Made by a program: the position numbers and the translations under genes. 64,000 nt of DNA from Trema orientale (Eukaryota; Streptophyta; Magnoliopsida; Rosales; Cannabaceae), in contig JXTC01000054.1 in NCBI GenBank assembly GCA_002914845.1, positions 989,941 to 1,053,940 of the forward strand, in the 5' to 3' direction. Positions 20,401-32,655 of this stretch are shown here, one piece after another. How positions within the stretch are numbered: position 1 is the first letter of the stretch; each line of letters starts with the position of its first letter. A model generated the notes under the pieces. That model was not told the origin of the DNA, did not search any database, and was given only the letters and a program-made list of their open reading frames with translations.

Positions 20401-23400
20401 TATCTATTAGATTTATAGAGCTTAAGCAAAATGGTATCCCGTCCTTCGATAATTGAACCGGACAGTCAAGTACATCCACACCATCTTCAATTGCCTTCAT
20501 GTAAGCCCTGTCAGTACAACCAGGATAGTCTCCACTTGCTCCAAATTTTGAAATAACCAAAGGCTTTGCTGGAGAATGAGAAAATGAAAAGAAAAAGGTT
20601 AGCAAGGAAATCAATACTCAGTATACTTTTGATGATCAACTAGGAGCAGACAAGAATCAGAAGTAAATAAGAGGAAACAAATACGGTGATATACCTTGTT
20701 TTGAAGCATTTTTGCCCAGGTGTGCAAAGCAACCTGCAGTATTATAGAGAAGTCAGCAGCTTGAAATAGATAATAATAATATATACTGATGATCACATTC
20801 CATTGAGAAACAGGAAAGGTTGGTCTTCTGAGATTCAAAAAGCAATATGGAATGGGTAAAGAATTAGGCTTCAGGTCTTCGGTCAAATTATATGTAGCAA
20901 CTTTTAACTTTTAAAAAAGAGTCATAAAACGCATTTATCATTAGGTAACATTATTCTTATGACAGAAGGAAAATAAATACCTATGGCCGCTGATGGAGTT
21001 ATTGGAAAATCAGACAGCACACCGTCAATGCTGAATTCACCATTGTCAATGAAGTTCAAGTACTCAGCTACTGGATCATAACTGTAATTGAAGCTTAAAG
21101 GAAAGTCATTCACGAAGTCTGACGCATACACTTCTAATCCTTCTTTGTGAGCATCCAAGACAAGAGAAGTATGAGGTTCCAAATAAGATTTTGTATCAAC
21201 TGGCCATATGTAATCTTTAGGAACAATAATTCCGGAGGTAAATGTCTTGATAAATGTAAGATTTTTCAAGAGAGAACCATATGTCTGGTTTGTGGAAGGC
21301 TCAGTCTCATCTTGTCCTAGAAACCGAAAGACCAGCTTTGTGGTCCTTGGACTGAATCTTGCTTTGATACTGTTCAGGAAAGCCACCTCTGGCGATGAGA
21401 TATAGTTGATAACTACTCTTTTAGACAGAGAAATTACATAGCTTCTCATGCTCAAATTGTGTTGTTTGAAGAATGCATCATGCTGCAAAAGCATTAGAAT
21501 AGATGAATCGGTTCAAACTGATAGGTAAACCAGAATCTATATACCTAAAGAAGTAGGTTAGAGTCTAGATAAAGAATGTACCAGAAGCTGGTTTAAAGTA
21601 GACCAAGATGCATTGTCTCACATACCTGAATGTTCAACCATAAGCCTGGCGGTTTCAATTGTGAAGTCACATCTTCAGGAGTGAGAATTTGGAACAAATT
21701 GCCATCGAACTTGTTAGTGCGAGAATAGATTCCCTGACGAACTGTAAGGGTAGCAAAACAAAGTGTCAGTCAGAAGACGTTCTCAACAACCCATCTTCAA
21801 CAAATATAAACTAGACAGTTCAGGCCTATCCAAGAGTAATGTACCAATTAGTTGATTCCACAACTAACACAGGCAGGTCAGCATGCAAGCAACAATATAA
21901 TCAAACTCATACACTAGTAGATCCTTTGCAACAAAACAATTATCCCAAATACCCTGCAGAAATATTTTGAGAGTAAAATAGGGATACCAAGCATAGCCAG
22001 CAACCATTATCAATGTAAGCTCAAAGATTTAGATGGAGTGGAAATTATTAATCAATAATCAGAATAATATATACTTTTTGATGGTTTGCATGAAAGAGAG
22101 AGAAAAAATTATAAGAGGGAAAACGATGAACCTACCCTTCTTCCACCCAACCAAACCAGGAGAGAGGGAAAAAAAAATAAAAACAACAACAACAACAACA
22201 AAACAAAACATCTGCCAATAAGGAGAAAAAAATCGGCATAATAGGAAGGGTTGCAAAACGTAAGAAGACAACAAGTTGGATAAAAATTAGCATGGTAACA
22301 TGATTTTCTAAAGTTCTGTCATTTTAAGACTACCACTATACTGCAGCATTAACACATGGCCCTGTGCTTAATAAAAATCTCGAACCCACTTATTTGTAAC
22401 ATTAATATATTACAACAAAATAAAGAAATAAATAACCTAAAAACAAAAAGAAAGGGGGATATCTTCAAATTCCAGGAAGTTATTTAAGTTTTTGTTTTTG
22501 TTTTTCTTCTTTTTAAAAAAAAAACGAAAATAAAAATAACAAAAGAATAAGAAGAAAAAGAAGGAGATTTTTCTTAATAAAACTGCCTCCAGTAAAATTA
22601 GCAAAAGCAAGTACAAGCATTGAAACCTTGATATGTAGAATAATTAACTATTTAAGGATAGTTCCAATTATCTAATCCCATTTTCGGGTTAACATAGGAT
22701 GGCCATCTTTAATTTAGTAGACAGTAAAATTTGCCTCAATATTCGTCCCTTTACCTTTTTCTTTAAATTCAGTATACACATCAAGCTCACAAAACTCCTA
22801 GGTGACTTTAGAAAATGTCACCAAATTCTACGCAAAGTTTATGGGGCAAGACTACCAAAGAAACAATTCAAAGATAGTATATACTGACCAAAGACATTTG
22901 CTAGCTCCTTGAGAGTGAAGTCCACCGAAAACCATCCTCTGGTAGAATTCCCATTAACAAGGTACTCATTATCCCTCTTCTTATAGACATCTGAAATATC
23001 AGAACTATTGTCCAGCTTGATATCTGGAAAGCAAATTCCTCGGGAATCCTTTGTTAATTGCACATCACACCACAAGATCGCATCGGGTAAGCTAGTTATC
23101 AATGCTAGACTGTAGGCAGCATAACTTGAATCAGGAAATAGCCCGGAAAATCCACCACGGGCTATGACCACGGGTTGGCCTCCTGCAAAACAGATCAAAG
23201 AAGTGAGCTTATAAAATAAAGATCAAAGAACCAAGCAGCAAAAACAAGCAGCTACATATTTTAGCTTTCACATTCATTTTGGATATTGATCAACTACATT
23301 CCAGAGGTTTTTTCCTAGTTTTCTCACCAACCAAACAAAGGGTGCTCAGAAAATCAGCAAAAGACTAAAAGTTTTCTAATTGCAGATTGCACTCTGAAAT

Positions 23401-24146
23401 ATTAAAACCCACCAAACAAAATCTCCCCACCAAACACTGTGTCCTGATTTTTTTTCCCCAGCTCAACTAAAACAACACAAATCATAAACGTTACTTTAAC
23501 TCTCTTCATCTTTTCCAGCTCTCAGAACAACAAAAGAATAATTCAAAAGAAAAAAAATCCATCTAGCTATTGACAAAATGCAAGCAAAAAAAAAAAACAC
23601 AAAACTTGGAATCTCTCCCAAGAATATAATTAATCATGTTCATTTCTCAGCTCATCAGTACAACTAATTCTAAAAGAATAAAGAGCACAAGAGAGCTCGT
23701 TCGCCTTAAAAACCTCCGAAAAAACCAAACCTTCGTTTATCTTTCCTACATTTTCTCGACAACCAAACACAGTTTGTCAGCCCAATCAACCGAGTCTAAG
23801 CTCATCGATTCAACTAATTCAAAAAGAATCAAGAGCACGAGAGCTTGCTCGCCATAAAAACCTCCCAAAAACCAAACCTCCATTTCAACTTTCCTCCATT
23901 TTCTCGGCAACCAAACAGAGTTTCTCACCAAAAACAATCAATAACCTTTCAACCAAAACACCAGTAAGCAAAATCGAAGTCACTAAACCAAGAACAAGTA
24001 TGCACACTACAACTATATCTGAACATATACATACCTGTAAGCGTTTGCCATGGACTCTTGGTACCAGATCCCTGAGCAGAGACCGAAGCCACTACCAAGC
24101 CAAGAAGAAGAAGAGAAACCGAAACTAGAGCGCGTGAGCTACACAT
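17444..24146 (-). CDS. GDPDL: GPI-anchored glycerophosphodiester phosphodiesterase-like protein (SHV3/GDPDL family)
   Basis: Nine exons, phase-checked: 24035-24146, 22889-23182, 21626-21741, 20981-21482, 20695-20733, 20284-20568, 19608-19750, 18200-18683 and 17444-17790; 773 residues (Arabidopsis SHV3 is about 759). A signal peptide covers residues 1 to about 25 ([15 protein letters not shown]). Two tandem GDPD-like domains follow: the first opens [12 protein letters not shown] (about 40-345), the second [15 protein letters not shown] (about 356-690) with [17 protein letters not shown]. The C-terminus is a Pro/Ser-rich linker and a hydrophobic tail ([15 protein letters not shown]), a GPI-anchor signal. 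In Arabidopsis these proteins sit at the outer plasma membrane and support cellulose deposition and root-hair and trichome wall strength; catalytic activity is weak or doubtful because catalytic residues are replaced. One exon is only 39 bases. A broken copy of exon 8 lies at 7267-7620. Confidence 0.93.
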
Positions 24147-24276
24147 TGCCGGGAACTAAACCTCACCGCCGGCGAGTCACTCGAGCTCTGCAACTTCCGG
24201 CGATCTCTCGACCGTTGAAGCTTCAGGTTTTTCTCGGGAAATGTGCAGAGATTTGCTCAGTTCAGATAGAAAATTT

Positions 24277-24322
24277 GAGAGAGAGAGAGAGAGGAGGAGA
24301 GAGAGAGAGAGAGAGAGAGAAG
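24277..24322. repeat. GA/CT microsatellite in the GDPDL 5' leader
   Basis: About 20 GA units interrupted once by GAGGAG, 130 bases upstream of the GDPDL ATG. Read on the gene strand it is a CT run, a common element of plant core promoters and leaders. Confidence 0.85.
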
Positions 24323-24329
24323 AAGGGAG

Positions 24330-27300
24330 CTCTGAGCTCTGTCAGTGTTTTTTTTTTTTTTTCTCTTTTTTTTAAGGCTGGCCTTTTCTGGAACTGTATT
24401 TACTATTTATATTATTCGAAAATCAATATAATGTAAATTAAAATATCGATTTTTGCGACTGACATATGCCTTGCTTTTTCTTTTTTTAATTAAAGTGTTT
24501 AATTAAACCAGTTGTTTTCATTTAGTCCTAAATTGGTAGTACGCGTTTTCCTTCCCACGTAATTTTGTGATTGAGCCGAGCCGGTTTCTTGTAGCCGGCT
24601 TGAGCGAGCCGATTGAGTAACTGTTAGTACACGCCGCTCTCCGCTCTTTGTCGGAATACGACGTACGTTGTGTCTTGTTATGAAATTTGTGTTAAGAGTG
24701 GTACAAGGATTGGGTGGGGGAGGTCCTACGTTGTGTATCATGACCTCTCGTGTACTTTTCAAATTTTTTTTTTTTTTTGGAGAAAAAAAAAAAAGAGGAC
24801 TAGCGTGACCCGTGAGATGCATCAGTCTTCCATGGTAAGAGTGTTTAGAAAGTAAAATTCGAATCAATCAGACGAATCGTGAATAGGAAAATCCATTTGA
24901 TCGGTATGAACATAAGTTATAACTAATAAACGAGTAAAAATAAATCAAATCAATGGAGTAAAAAAATAACTTATATTCGTAACATTTTTCTATTGTAATG
25001 CCTAATAACTCGAGTAACTATAAATCAGAAAATTAAGATCAAATAAATTGAAACTTATATATAAAGAAAGTAAGTTCGGTCTGTTTGGTAACAATAAATG
25101 ATAGACTCATCGAAAAACTAATCAATTGATTTTGGTTGTGCCTAGAAACTATCCATATTAGTTGATGAACACTCACAACCCATTGGGTTGGAACATATTT
25201 GACTGTGTGCCCAAACAAATCTCAAAAAATCAAATTAACCTACAATTAAACAAAGTCGATAATGTAGTTCTTTAGATTTACTCTAAACCTTTTTCTTTAA
25301 ACTTGCGTTATTGTAGTTCTTTTATATAAGGATGTCATTCCTCATAGTGCAATTTTTGGTATTTTTTTTTTAGAAAAGAGAGACAGAGAGTTAAATTGAA
25401 CTTTTAGTTTATATTGAGCCATCTTGTATAAATGTATTGTTTTAGTTTGAATATAGAGGAGAGACATACTCATAAAAAAAAAAAAAAGGGAAAAGACGGG
25501 AGTTAAAATTGATGATTTCAATACGTTGAGACGTATTATATAAAGGTAAGAATTAATGACTTTTCTTTTCTTTTTCTTTCTGACAATGGATGAGTTATTA
25601 ACACTCAAAATAGAATTATGAAAAAAGTAGACTTTTATATCATGTTACCCTTTAAATAACCATAAAGTTATCATTTATGATAATTAAAAAGTGAATACAA
25701 AGTTTGAGATGGAAAATATATATATATATAAATTAGAAATTACTGACTGGTGACCATTACATATGGTCACTGTTTCATTGAATAGTATTAAAAACAAAAA
25801 TTAGAAAGAACGGAAAAAGAGGCTTGCAGTTGATTTCCACGACGATTAAAATGTGAGTGTTCGCACTGGATTAGTGCCCAAAAGACTACATGGCTTGCAC
25901 TTGCACCCACCCACCACGGTGATCAATCATTGACCAGGTAAACGGGTTCGGATCCTCTGGCTCGAGCCAGAAACCCAAGCCGGTTCAGTGGTGGGGCTTA
26001 CCAAATTAGTGAACCCGATGATTGGACGACAGCTATTGACGGGCCCCACAACATGGGTATCAACAATCTGGCAATTGACAACGTGGCAACAAGTAATTGG
26101 GTTAGCAGCCATGAGGTCAGCGGGACGCGCAAGAAGGGAAGGCTCGCGTTCAATGTGGGACCCGGCCACCACCGATCCTTACAAAACGACAGATAATTTC
26201 ATGTCGTATGATTAGGGGGGAAAAAAAAAGGAGGATTTTTTGATGTCGTTCTCTGGAACATGGAGCCAATGTCAGTGCTTTTGCTACATTTGTAAGTAGT
26301 GCCATCGATAACGGACGATTTTATAAGACCTCTAATTGCGTCTTTACTTGATACCGACCCTTGATTCGAAGCATTGAGAATTTTCTATATGAATTAGTCG
26401 TTTTAATAATACGATATTTTTCAACATTTGTCTAGTTCTGCAATTTTCTACTATTTAGGAATTCAAATTAATAATGACCCACTACAAAGGGATACACCAA
26501 ACAATTGCCAAGGACTAAAACTACTTTCTAAACTTACAATAACAATTCTGGTAGAGCAGAAAACTAAAGTCAATAATCTTTATTACTTTACTTTAATTTT
26601 CCATCTTTTTGGTTTCTTTTTCTTTTGCAAAATTTAGTTTTTTTTTAATTTGGAAATAAGATAAGGAATCAAAAAGTTGAAAAAAGTAAGAGAAAATTGA
26701 CAATTTAACTGAGAGTGCCTTTTTAACAAATTGGCGCTAAGTTTTTACACGCCTAAATGGTCCAAATTTCACACTAATGCTTGTTTTTATTTACCACGTT
26801 CCAAAAAATTCCTTCACTTTTATCTTCTCTCCATATATGGTGTTCATACCACCTTCTTTTGTTTTTCTAATTTTTCAAATAAATAAAATTTAAGAATCAA
26901 TGCACTAAGCCAAACTTAATTGAATATGAAACGAGATAAATTGGAACTAATCGATAATAAAAATTTGAGATTTAATTGTTTGTCACTTTCCCTTTGAGAA
27001 CACTGTATCTTAATCTTGCCAATAGGCCATAGGTCAGCTACCTAATCCAGCATTTTGGTTTTTTATATTTCCCTGTGTCAATTTGATCACCAAGTTGCAA
27101 ATGATCAATATTGTAATTATAGCTTTTATAAGCTCAATATTGAGTTCCAACATTCCACTATATTTAAACTGTAACTTAATACAAATATTGATTAAATTAG
27201 TCAAATGACCAATTATACTAACATTTGGGCTAAATAACTTGCGAGATTAGAATTTAGAATAAACCGGCACTAACAAATAATTATGAAAAAATATATCATA

Positions 27301-29790
27301 CAAAAAATTAAGTCTTCAAAACATATTTTATTGTTCACGTACCTAATTCACCTCACGTCTAAGACAATCTCAAGAATAGTTATGGATGGCAATAAGTCAA
27401 TAACACCTAGAGGAAGTAGAAGATCAAGTCAAATCAATTATTTATTGCTATACACAAAACCAAAATATTAACCTCACAAGCAATACAATCTACAAATGTC
27501 CACATATTACTAATCTGAAGGGATTTTTGTCCTAAATGCAATTTTTTATTCTTTTTATTTTATTATGTATTTTGTCCTTAATGCAAATTGATAGTATGGT
27601 CTTTGGCAGGAAGGTTCATTAATAAATTAGACTAATTAGTCTATCTGGCAGCACATGAGCAGAAAAAAAAAAGTAAGAATATTATCCAAAAGAGCTCTCG
27701 TTGATCAAATTGTAGCAATGCTTAGTAGGATTTGATTAGTCTGCTGTTTAAAAATGAAAACTGGTCCCACAATGTTGATAGAACTGTCTTTCTTTTCCAC
27801 AAAATTTTACTTTATAAATTTTCTAATTTACAGATTTTTTTTAAGTATAAATAGACTGACTGAGATCTTTCAAAAAGTTGCAAGAACCATTCAAAGGAAA
27901 GGGACATTGGCAGAAATGAGTGTCTGAATGGTGATTGGAAACGTTCCTCTGTTTGTATGTAACTTTCGGATATGCATTTCTTTTGATCACATAAATATTT
28001 GGACAAATCTCAACCTCTATGGATTTTTCTACTTGACTTGGGGTTGACATCTTAGAGGTGTTTATTCAAGTTTCAAGTGATGTTCTAGTTTTAATTTCTT
28101 TAGTTTGTTCATGCATAAATATCCATTGCGCTAACCATCCAGCATGCACATAGCATAGCAGATAAAAAGTTCAATTCTTGGGACTTTATTTATTTATTTA
28201 TTTTCCAAAATACTCATCTTTAGATGTTTTTCTTTATTGAAAACAGCAAGTCACAAAAACTAAATGATAGTATCCTATAACATGGATAAAAGCTTAGCAG
28301 CATTAGAGATAAAGATTGCCAATTTTTCTTTTCTTTCTTTTGGGCCAAGTTCAAGAACCTCTTTGGATCTTCATAGCATCTCTCATCGTAAAAAAATATA
28401 TATATATCTATCATTATGTTTCAACTGGTATTAGTGGCATGTGGGACTTTTACTTCATCTTCAAGTCAACAATAAAATACAATGAAACCCCATTTTCCCT
28501 TATGAACATAAGAATCGTAATAATTTTCCCCTATTTCAGTTTGAAAATCAGGTCTCAGAGATCATTGCTCACAAGGGTTTTTACTCCATGGGAGAAAAAA
28601 TAAAAGTAAAAGAAGGATTGGGATAGTGGGGATTGATCTAAATGCTTCTGCTACATATTGATTGTTCCTGCCATAAAGTGGTCCAAGAAATTTAACTTAA
28701 CTTTCATGTCCATTTTCTTTGTCTTCGTTCTTTCTTTACCAAAGGAACTAGGAATCATTACATCAAAAGATAGAGAAATGCAAGATGAATTAGTTTTCTC
28801 ATTTTTCACAATTATGTGCAATGGGTTGGATATTCATCACTTTTGAACTTGGGGTGATTGGCCTTTTGGACCATCAGTGGACCCAAACTCTAAACAAGTT
28901 GCATTCTACTTGTTTGGATATGGCACATGGGAAACAGAGTGTAGTGCCCTGAAATTTGTAATTTTTTCTGTATATGGCAGAGTGAATAATAGTCTCTCAG
29001 TATATATAGTCAGTACTAATACTATAATTGAGTCTGAGGAAGTGGGCATGCTGTAATTGATAACTGAATAACAGAGGTAATTGGGTGTTTTGTGGTGGTA
29101 GACTTGGGGAACTATGGGTTGAATCTGGTGGAGAATGGGTTGGGTCTTTATAGTTACTTGATGCTGCTTACCAGGATTGCTAATAAAAAGCCAAAGAATA
29201 TGAGAGCGTGATGGGTACCAACGATTTTTTTTTTATTCACTAAAAAATATAACAGCAACTATTGTTTATAGTACTCAATAATTGGGTATACACTTCTATT
29301 TTCTTATCTATGTCTTAGTAAATGACTACATGAGTTATAATTTTCAAAGTAAACGACTCTTGAGTCTTCAGAAGGTAAGCAATTGATTCAATCAACCCCT
29401 TTCTTTTTACGCTGACATATCACATTCATATATGAATGCTACATATGTGTCATGTCTCATATAAGGCTTGAAAAAGAAAAAAAAAAGTGTTAGAGCATTT
29501 AAGAGAGATGTAAGACGTAATTAAGGGGAATTGACTCAATTTCAAATAGATCTTTGTTGGCTTTAGCCATTTATGTCATGAGCAATTAAAGAAGAGGAAA
29601 AAATCAAAGTAATTAAATAATTTTGGCAACATATTTTCCATGGAACACTTGATAGACATGGCAGACGTTGACCAGGTATAACTGATTACACAAGCAAAAA
29701 GGGTTTCAAAGTTGGGTTTTAGGTAATAAAAATATTTTTACCTATGACTTTGAGAATTAGGGTTAGGAAAACAAAGAGTATGTTAAGCAG
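24330..29790. other. Long spacer with no recognised gene
   Basis: This probably includes the GDPDL promoter (to about 25000). The stretch 25900-26180 is clearly G+C-richer than its surroundings and open in two frames, but neither product resembles a known family. The remainder is A+T-rich with short poly-A/T tracts and a TA run at 25718-25730. The non-repetitive stretch 28850-29200 might be transcribed, but no ORF or structured RNA was recognised. Confidence 0.5.
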
Positions 29791-29797
29791 CTTTCAT

Positions 29798-29925
29798 GAT
29801 GATTTTTTTAGAATTGACCATAAAAGTAGCGACGGTAAAAAAAAAAAAATCATAATTTTTATGACACAATTTATAGTAAAAAAATAAAAAAATCAACCTT
29901 TATGAGTAGTTCTAATGAAGTCATC
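29798..29925. mobile_element. Small MITE, family shared with 31885-32072
   Basis: The left end GATTTTTTTAGAATTGACCA is answered at the right by an inverted, diverged copy (TGAGTAGTTCTAATGAAGTC). About 128 bases, no coding capacity. The left end closely matches the element at 31885 (GATTTTTTTAGGATTAGTCA). Confidence 0.45.
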
Positions 29926-30366
29926 TTAAAAAATGGTTCTAAAATTATCATTTGGACCCAAAAAAAAAAAAAAAATCCTAGATCCGCCTATTTCCCTTAA
30001 GCTTATTGATGACTTCTTTCCCCTTTTTTTCTGAAGAGCTTGTTGAGGACTTTCTATAAGGTTAGTAAGGTATACATTATTAAGAATAAAGTGAGTGTGA
30101 CACTTTTAGAGTTGGAATATTCCTCTTTAACGTGAGATTTAAAGTTCTAATCTTGGTTATTTATCTTGATTATGCAAAGAAAAAAAGTTCTCATATTAGA
30201 ACTTTGTTCTATAAGAAAAGTCGTCGTATGTTATTGTCCTTAAAAATGGTGCTCATCTCATAAAGTGCCCTCCACGTTCTCTCAGTCTCACCAATTTGCT
30301 GCCCTCGATAAGTGGGTCCATGCTCCAGACGACCAAACTACTTGTTTGGTTGTTGAGAAGAATATA
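29926..30366. other. Spacer with no recognised feature
   Basis: A+T-rich sequence with poly-A near 29958-29973. No gene seen. Confidence 0.4.
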
Positions 30367-30726
30367 GGGGCCGTTTGGTTCGCTCATTCCATTCCATTGG
30401 AATGGAAAATCCATTTGAATGGGTGTTTGTTTCAACAACTCTAAATTTTCTATTCAAATGGTCTTTTGGAATGAGTGTTTGTTTTAACAATTTAGTTTTT
30501 CCATTCAAATGGTTCATTAGTCACATCAACTATTTGAATGGATTTTTGTGTCTTGGATGAGAATGGAGGGGAAGAGGTGTTTTTGAATGGTCCATTCCAA
30601 TACTCCCATTCTAATTATAACCCATTCCATTATTTTTTCCATTCAAATGTCTTCTATTCCAATTATAACCCATTCCACAATTTCCATTCAAATACACACA
30701 TTCAAATAGGCAAAACAAACGGGACC
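30367..30726. mobile_element. hAT-like MITE rich in CCATTC/GAATGG motifs
   Basis: The left end is GGGGCCGTTTGGTTC and the right end is CAAAACAAACGGGACC, inverted copies of each other. The interior repeats CATTCCATT and CATTCAAATGG words in both orientations, a known pattern of plant MITEs with GGCCGTTTGG ends. The eight bases on each side (AGAATATA and ATAATATG) agree at six positions, consistent with a decayed hAT target duplication. No coding capacity. Confidence 0.7.
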
Positions 30727-31884
30727 ATAATATGTATTAAGTATTCTCAAATTACACAATTCACCATAAATTTTCATTTTCTATTGCACAAAAAAAACTC
30801 TGTATTTGGCAAAAATTCAAACACTCGAAACATTTAAATTTGAATTTTATTTCAACCTTGAACAATGCAACATGTTGAAATTAACTAGTGAAAAACACCA
30901 ATCCATTGTCCATTAGACATTAAAAAACTTAATCCAAAAATGATAATATAAAAAAACTACGGAAAAAAAGGGGAAAAATTTCAGTTATTATATTACGAAA
31001 AAAAAAATAAACAAATTGACAAATAAATGAGTGGAGTAAAGAAAAAGATAAACTAAATATTAACAAATAATATATTATCATATCAATCTGATTATTTTTT
31101 CTAGTTTATTAAGATGTATAATATTAGTCTTGTGTTTTGTTAGTTCAAAAGGTTTACATTTGATTATTATTATTTTTGTTTTTAGTGTTCATAGAGGATA
31201 ATTTGTATTTTTCATTCACCAAACTTGATTAATTACGTTTATCACGGGGAGTTTGAAAAGAGCATCAAAATTCAAATGTTTTGGATTATAATTTCTCAAC
31301 ATATAGGAATTTTCTCTTTTTTTTTTTTTTTTGCAAAATATATAAAAGTAAGGATTGACTATGTAACTCCAATTATAAAAAAAAAAAAAAAAAGGAAAGA
31401 AGAAGAAAAGTTAGTGCATGTCTTCATTTTTTTTACACTTAATTCTAAAAAAATGTCTCTATTTAAAAAAAAAAAGATTTTGTAAATATTCGAACATGGT
31501 AAATAAGTTTGATATACATTAAGAAATACTAACGTACTCTCTTTTACATTTTACCAGTTTCATTACTTCACACTTAGATTCTATCATAACTTGTTGTATT
31601 ATTAAAATATTAAATTAGATATTAGAATCTACATATAAAGCAATAACATAAAAAGTGTAAAAAGAAAGTGAATTTAGTACTCCTTATACAAAATGCGTAA
31701 AGTGGTAACTCAAAGCACTTATTAAAAAAAAAGAAAAGAAAATGGACATTAATTTAATAACTTTAAAAAATTGGTCGTTCTCCTAGAGACCCTCAAAGGT
31801 TTTGTGGAAGATTTTCAAAGCTCAAAGGGGAAATGGATTGATCTAGGAGCTTTTTTTATGACCAAAATTACTTTTTATAAAATT
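30727..31884. other. Spacer with no recognised feature
   Basis: Very A+T-rich, with poly-T at 31317-31332, poly-A at 31377-31393 and other short tracts. No gene or bounded repeat seen. Confidence 0.4.
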
Positions 31885-32072
31885 ACTTTTTAGAATGATT
31901 TTTTTAGGATTAGTCATAGTTACGAAAATAATGAATTTTTGTGATCACTTGGACATCCATATCTATAACTATAACTACCGATCATAAAAGTGATTACTAT
32001 TTATAAGAGGTCACAAACTATCATAAATAAATAAAATTATGACTAGTTCTAAAAAAATTTCTTAAAAAATAG
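31885..32072. mobile_element. Small MITE, family shared with 29798-29925
   Basis: The left arm GATTTTTTTAGGATTAGTCATAG (near 31897) pairs with the inverted right arm TATGACTAGTTCTAAAAAAAT (near 32038). About 190 bases, no coding capacity. Confidence 0.55.
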
Positions 32073-32162
32073 TCACAGCAAAAGTCAATTTGGCACAAAA
32101 TTACTCCCACCCAGTGGTCCAAATCCTAAGCTTGAAGCTCGCTAAAATTTGCAGGGAAGTTG

Positions 32163-32320
32163 GACTAATAGTGATTTGGACTAAAATGAATATTTGAAGA
32201 GTGTTTGAAGAATGACTTTTCTAATAGTGTCACAGTCTTGTTAGGCCACTCTAATATTACTAGAAAAGTCATTTTGTAAAATTCTACTAAAAAATCATTT
32301 TAGTCCGAATTAGTTAGTAT
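32163..32320. mobile_element. Small inverted-repeat element upstream of the antiporter gene
   Basis: The left arm GATTTGGACTAAAATGAATA pairs with the right arm ATCATTTTAGTCCGAATTAG, and inside them AATGACTTTTCTAATA pairs with TATTACTAGAAAAGTCATTT. About 160 bases, almost a full hairpin. It ends about 335 bases upstream of the NHX start codon, so it may contribute to that promoter. Confidence 0.7.
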
Positions 32321-32655
32321 CCTTGTCAAATTCCCAAGTTAGCAACTGACCGAGCCCAAAAGGCCCAGTGGGCCCAATAAGGCCTGCAATGGGAGAGCGA
32401 GTGTGTGTCTGTCTGTGAAGCTTGCAGACATTCCTATTCTGATTTCTGACTAAACAGGCTCCCCGTTTCAAGCCCAACCCCTGACGTAATCGAAACACGT
32501 GTAACCCTGCCACGCTTTCTCTCCCACGTGTCAGTCCCTTCCCGTTACACTGGGCGTTCATGTCAGAGCCCGGGGAAGAAAAAAAAATAACCTGGTTTTT
32601 GCTCTTTGGTTTCGCCATTTTTGTACGGAGTTTGTAGTTTTAGAGCAGAGAAACA

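Noticed and set aside
20611-20886. Minus-strand 91-residue frame in the GDPDL locus
   Set aside because: It reads across the 39-base exon and flanking introns in a mixed frame with no independent features.
32310-32618. Minus-strand 102-residue frame upstream of NHX
   Set aside because: It covers the NHX promoter and an inverted-repeat end, has a mixed composition and no family features; the G+C content reflects promoter DNA.
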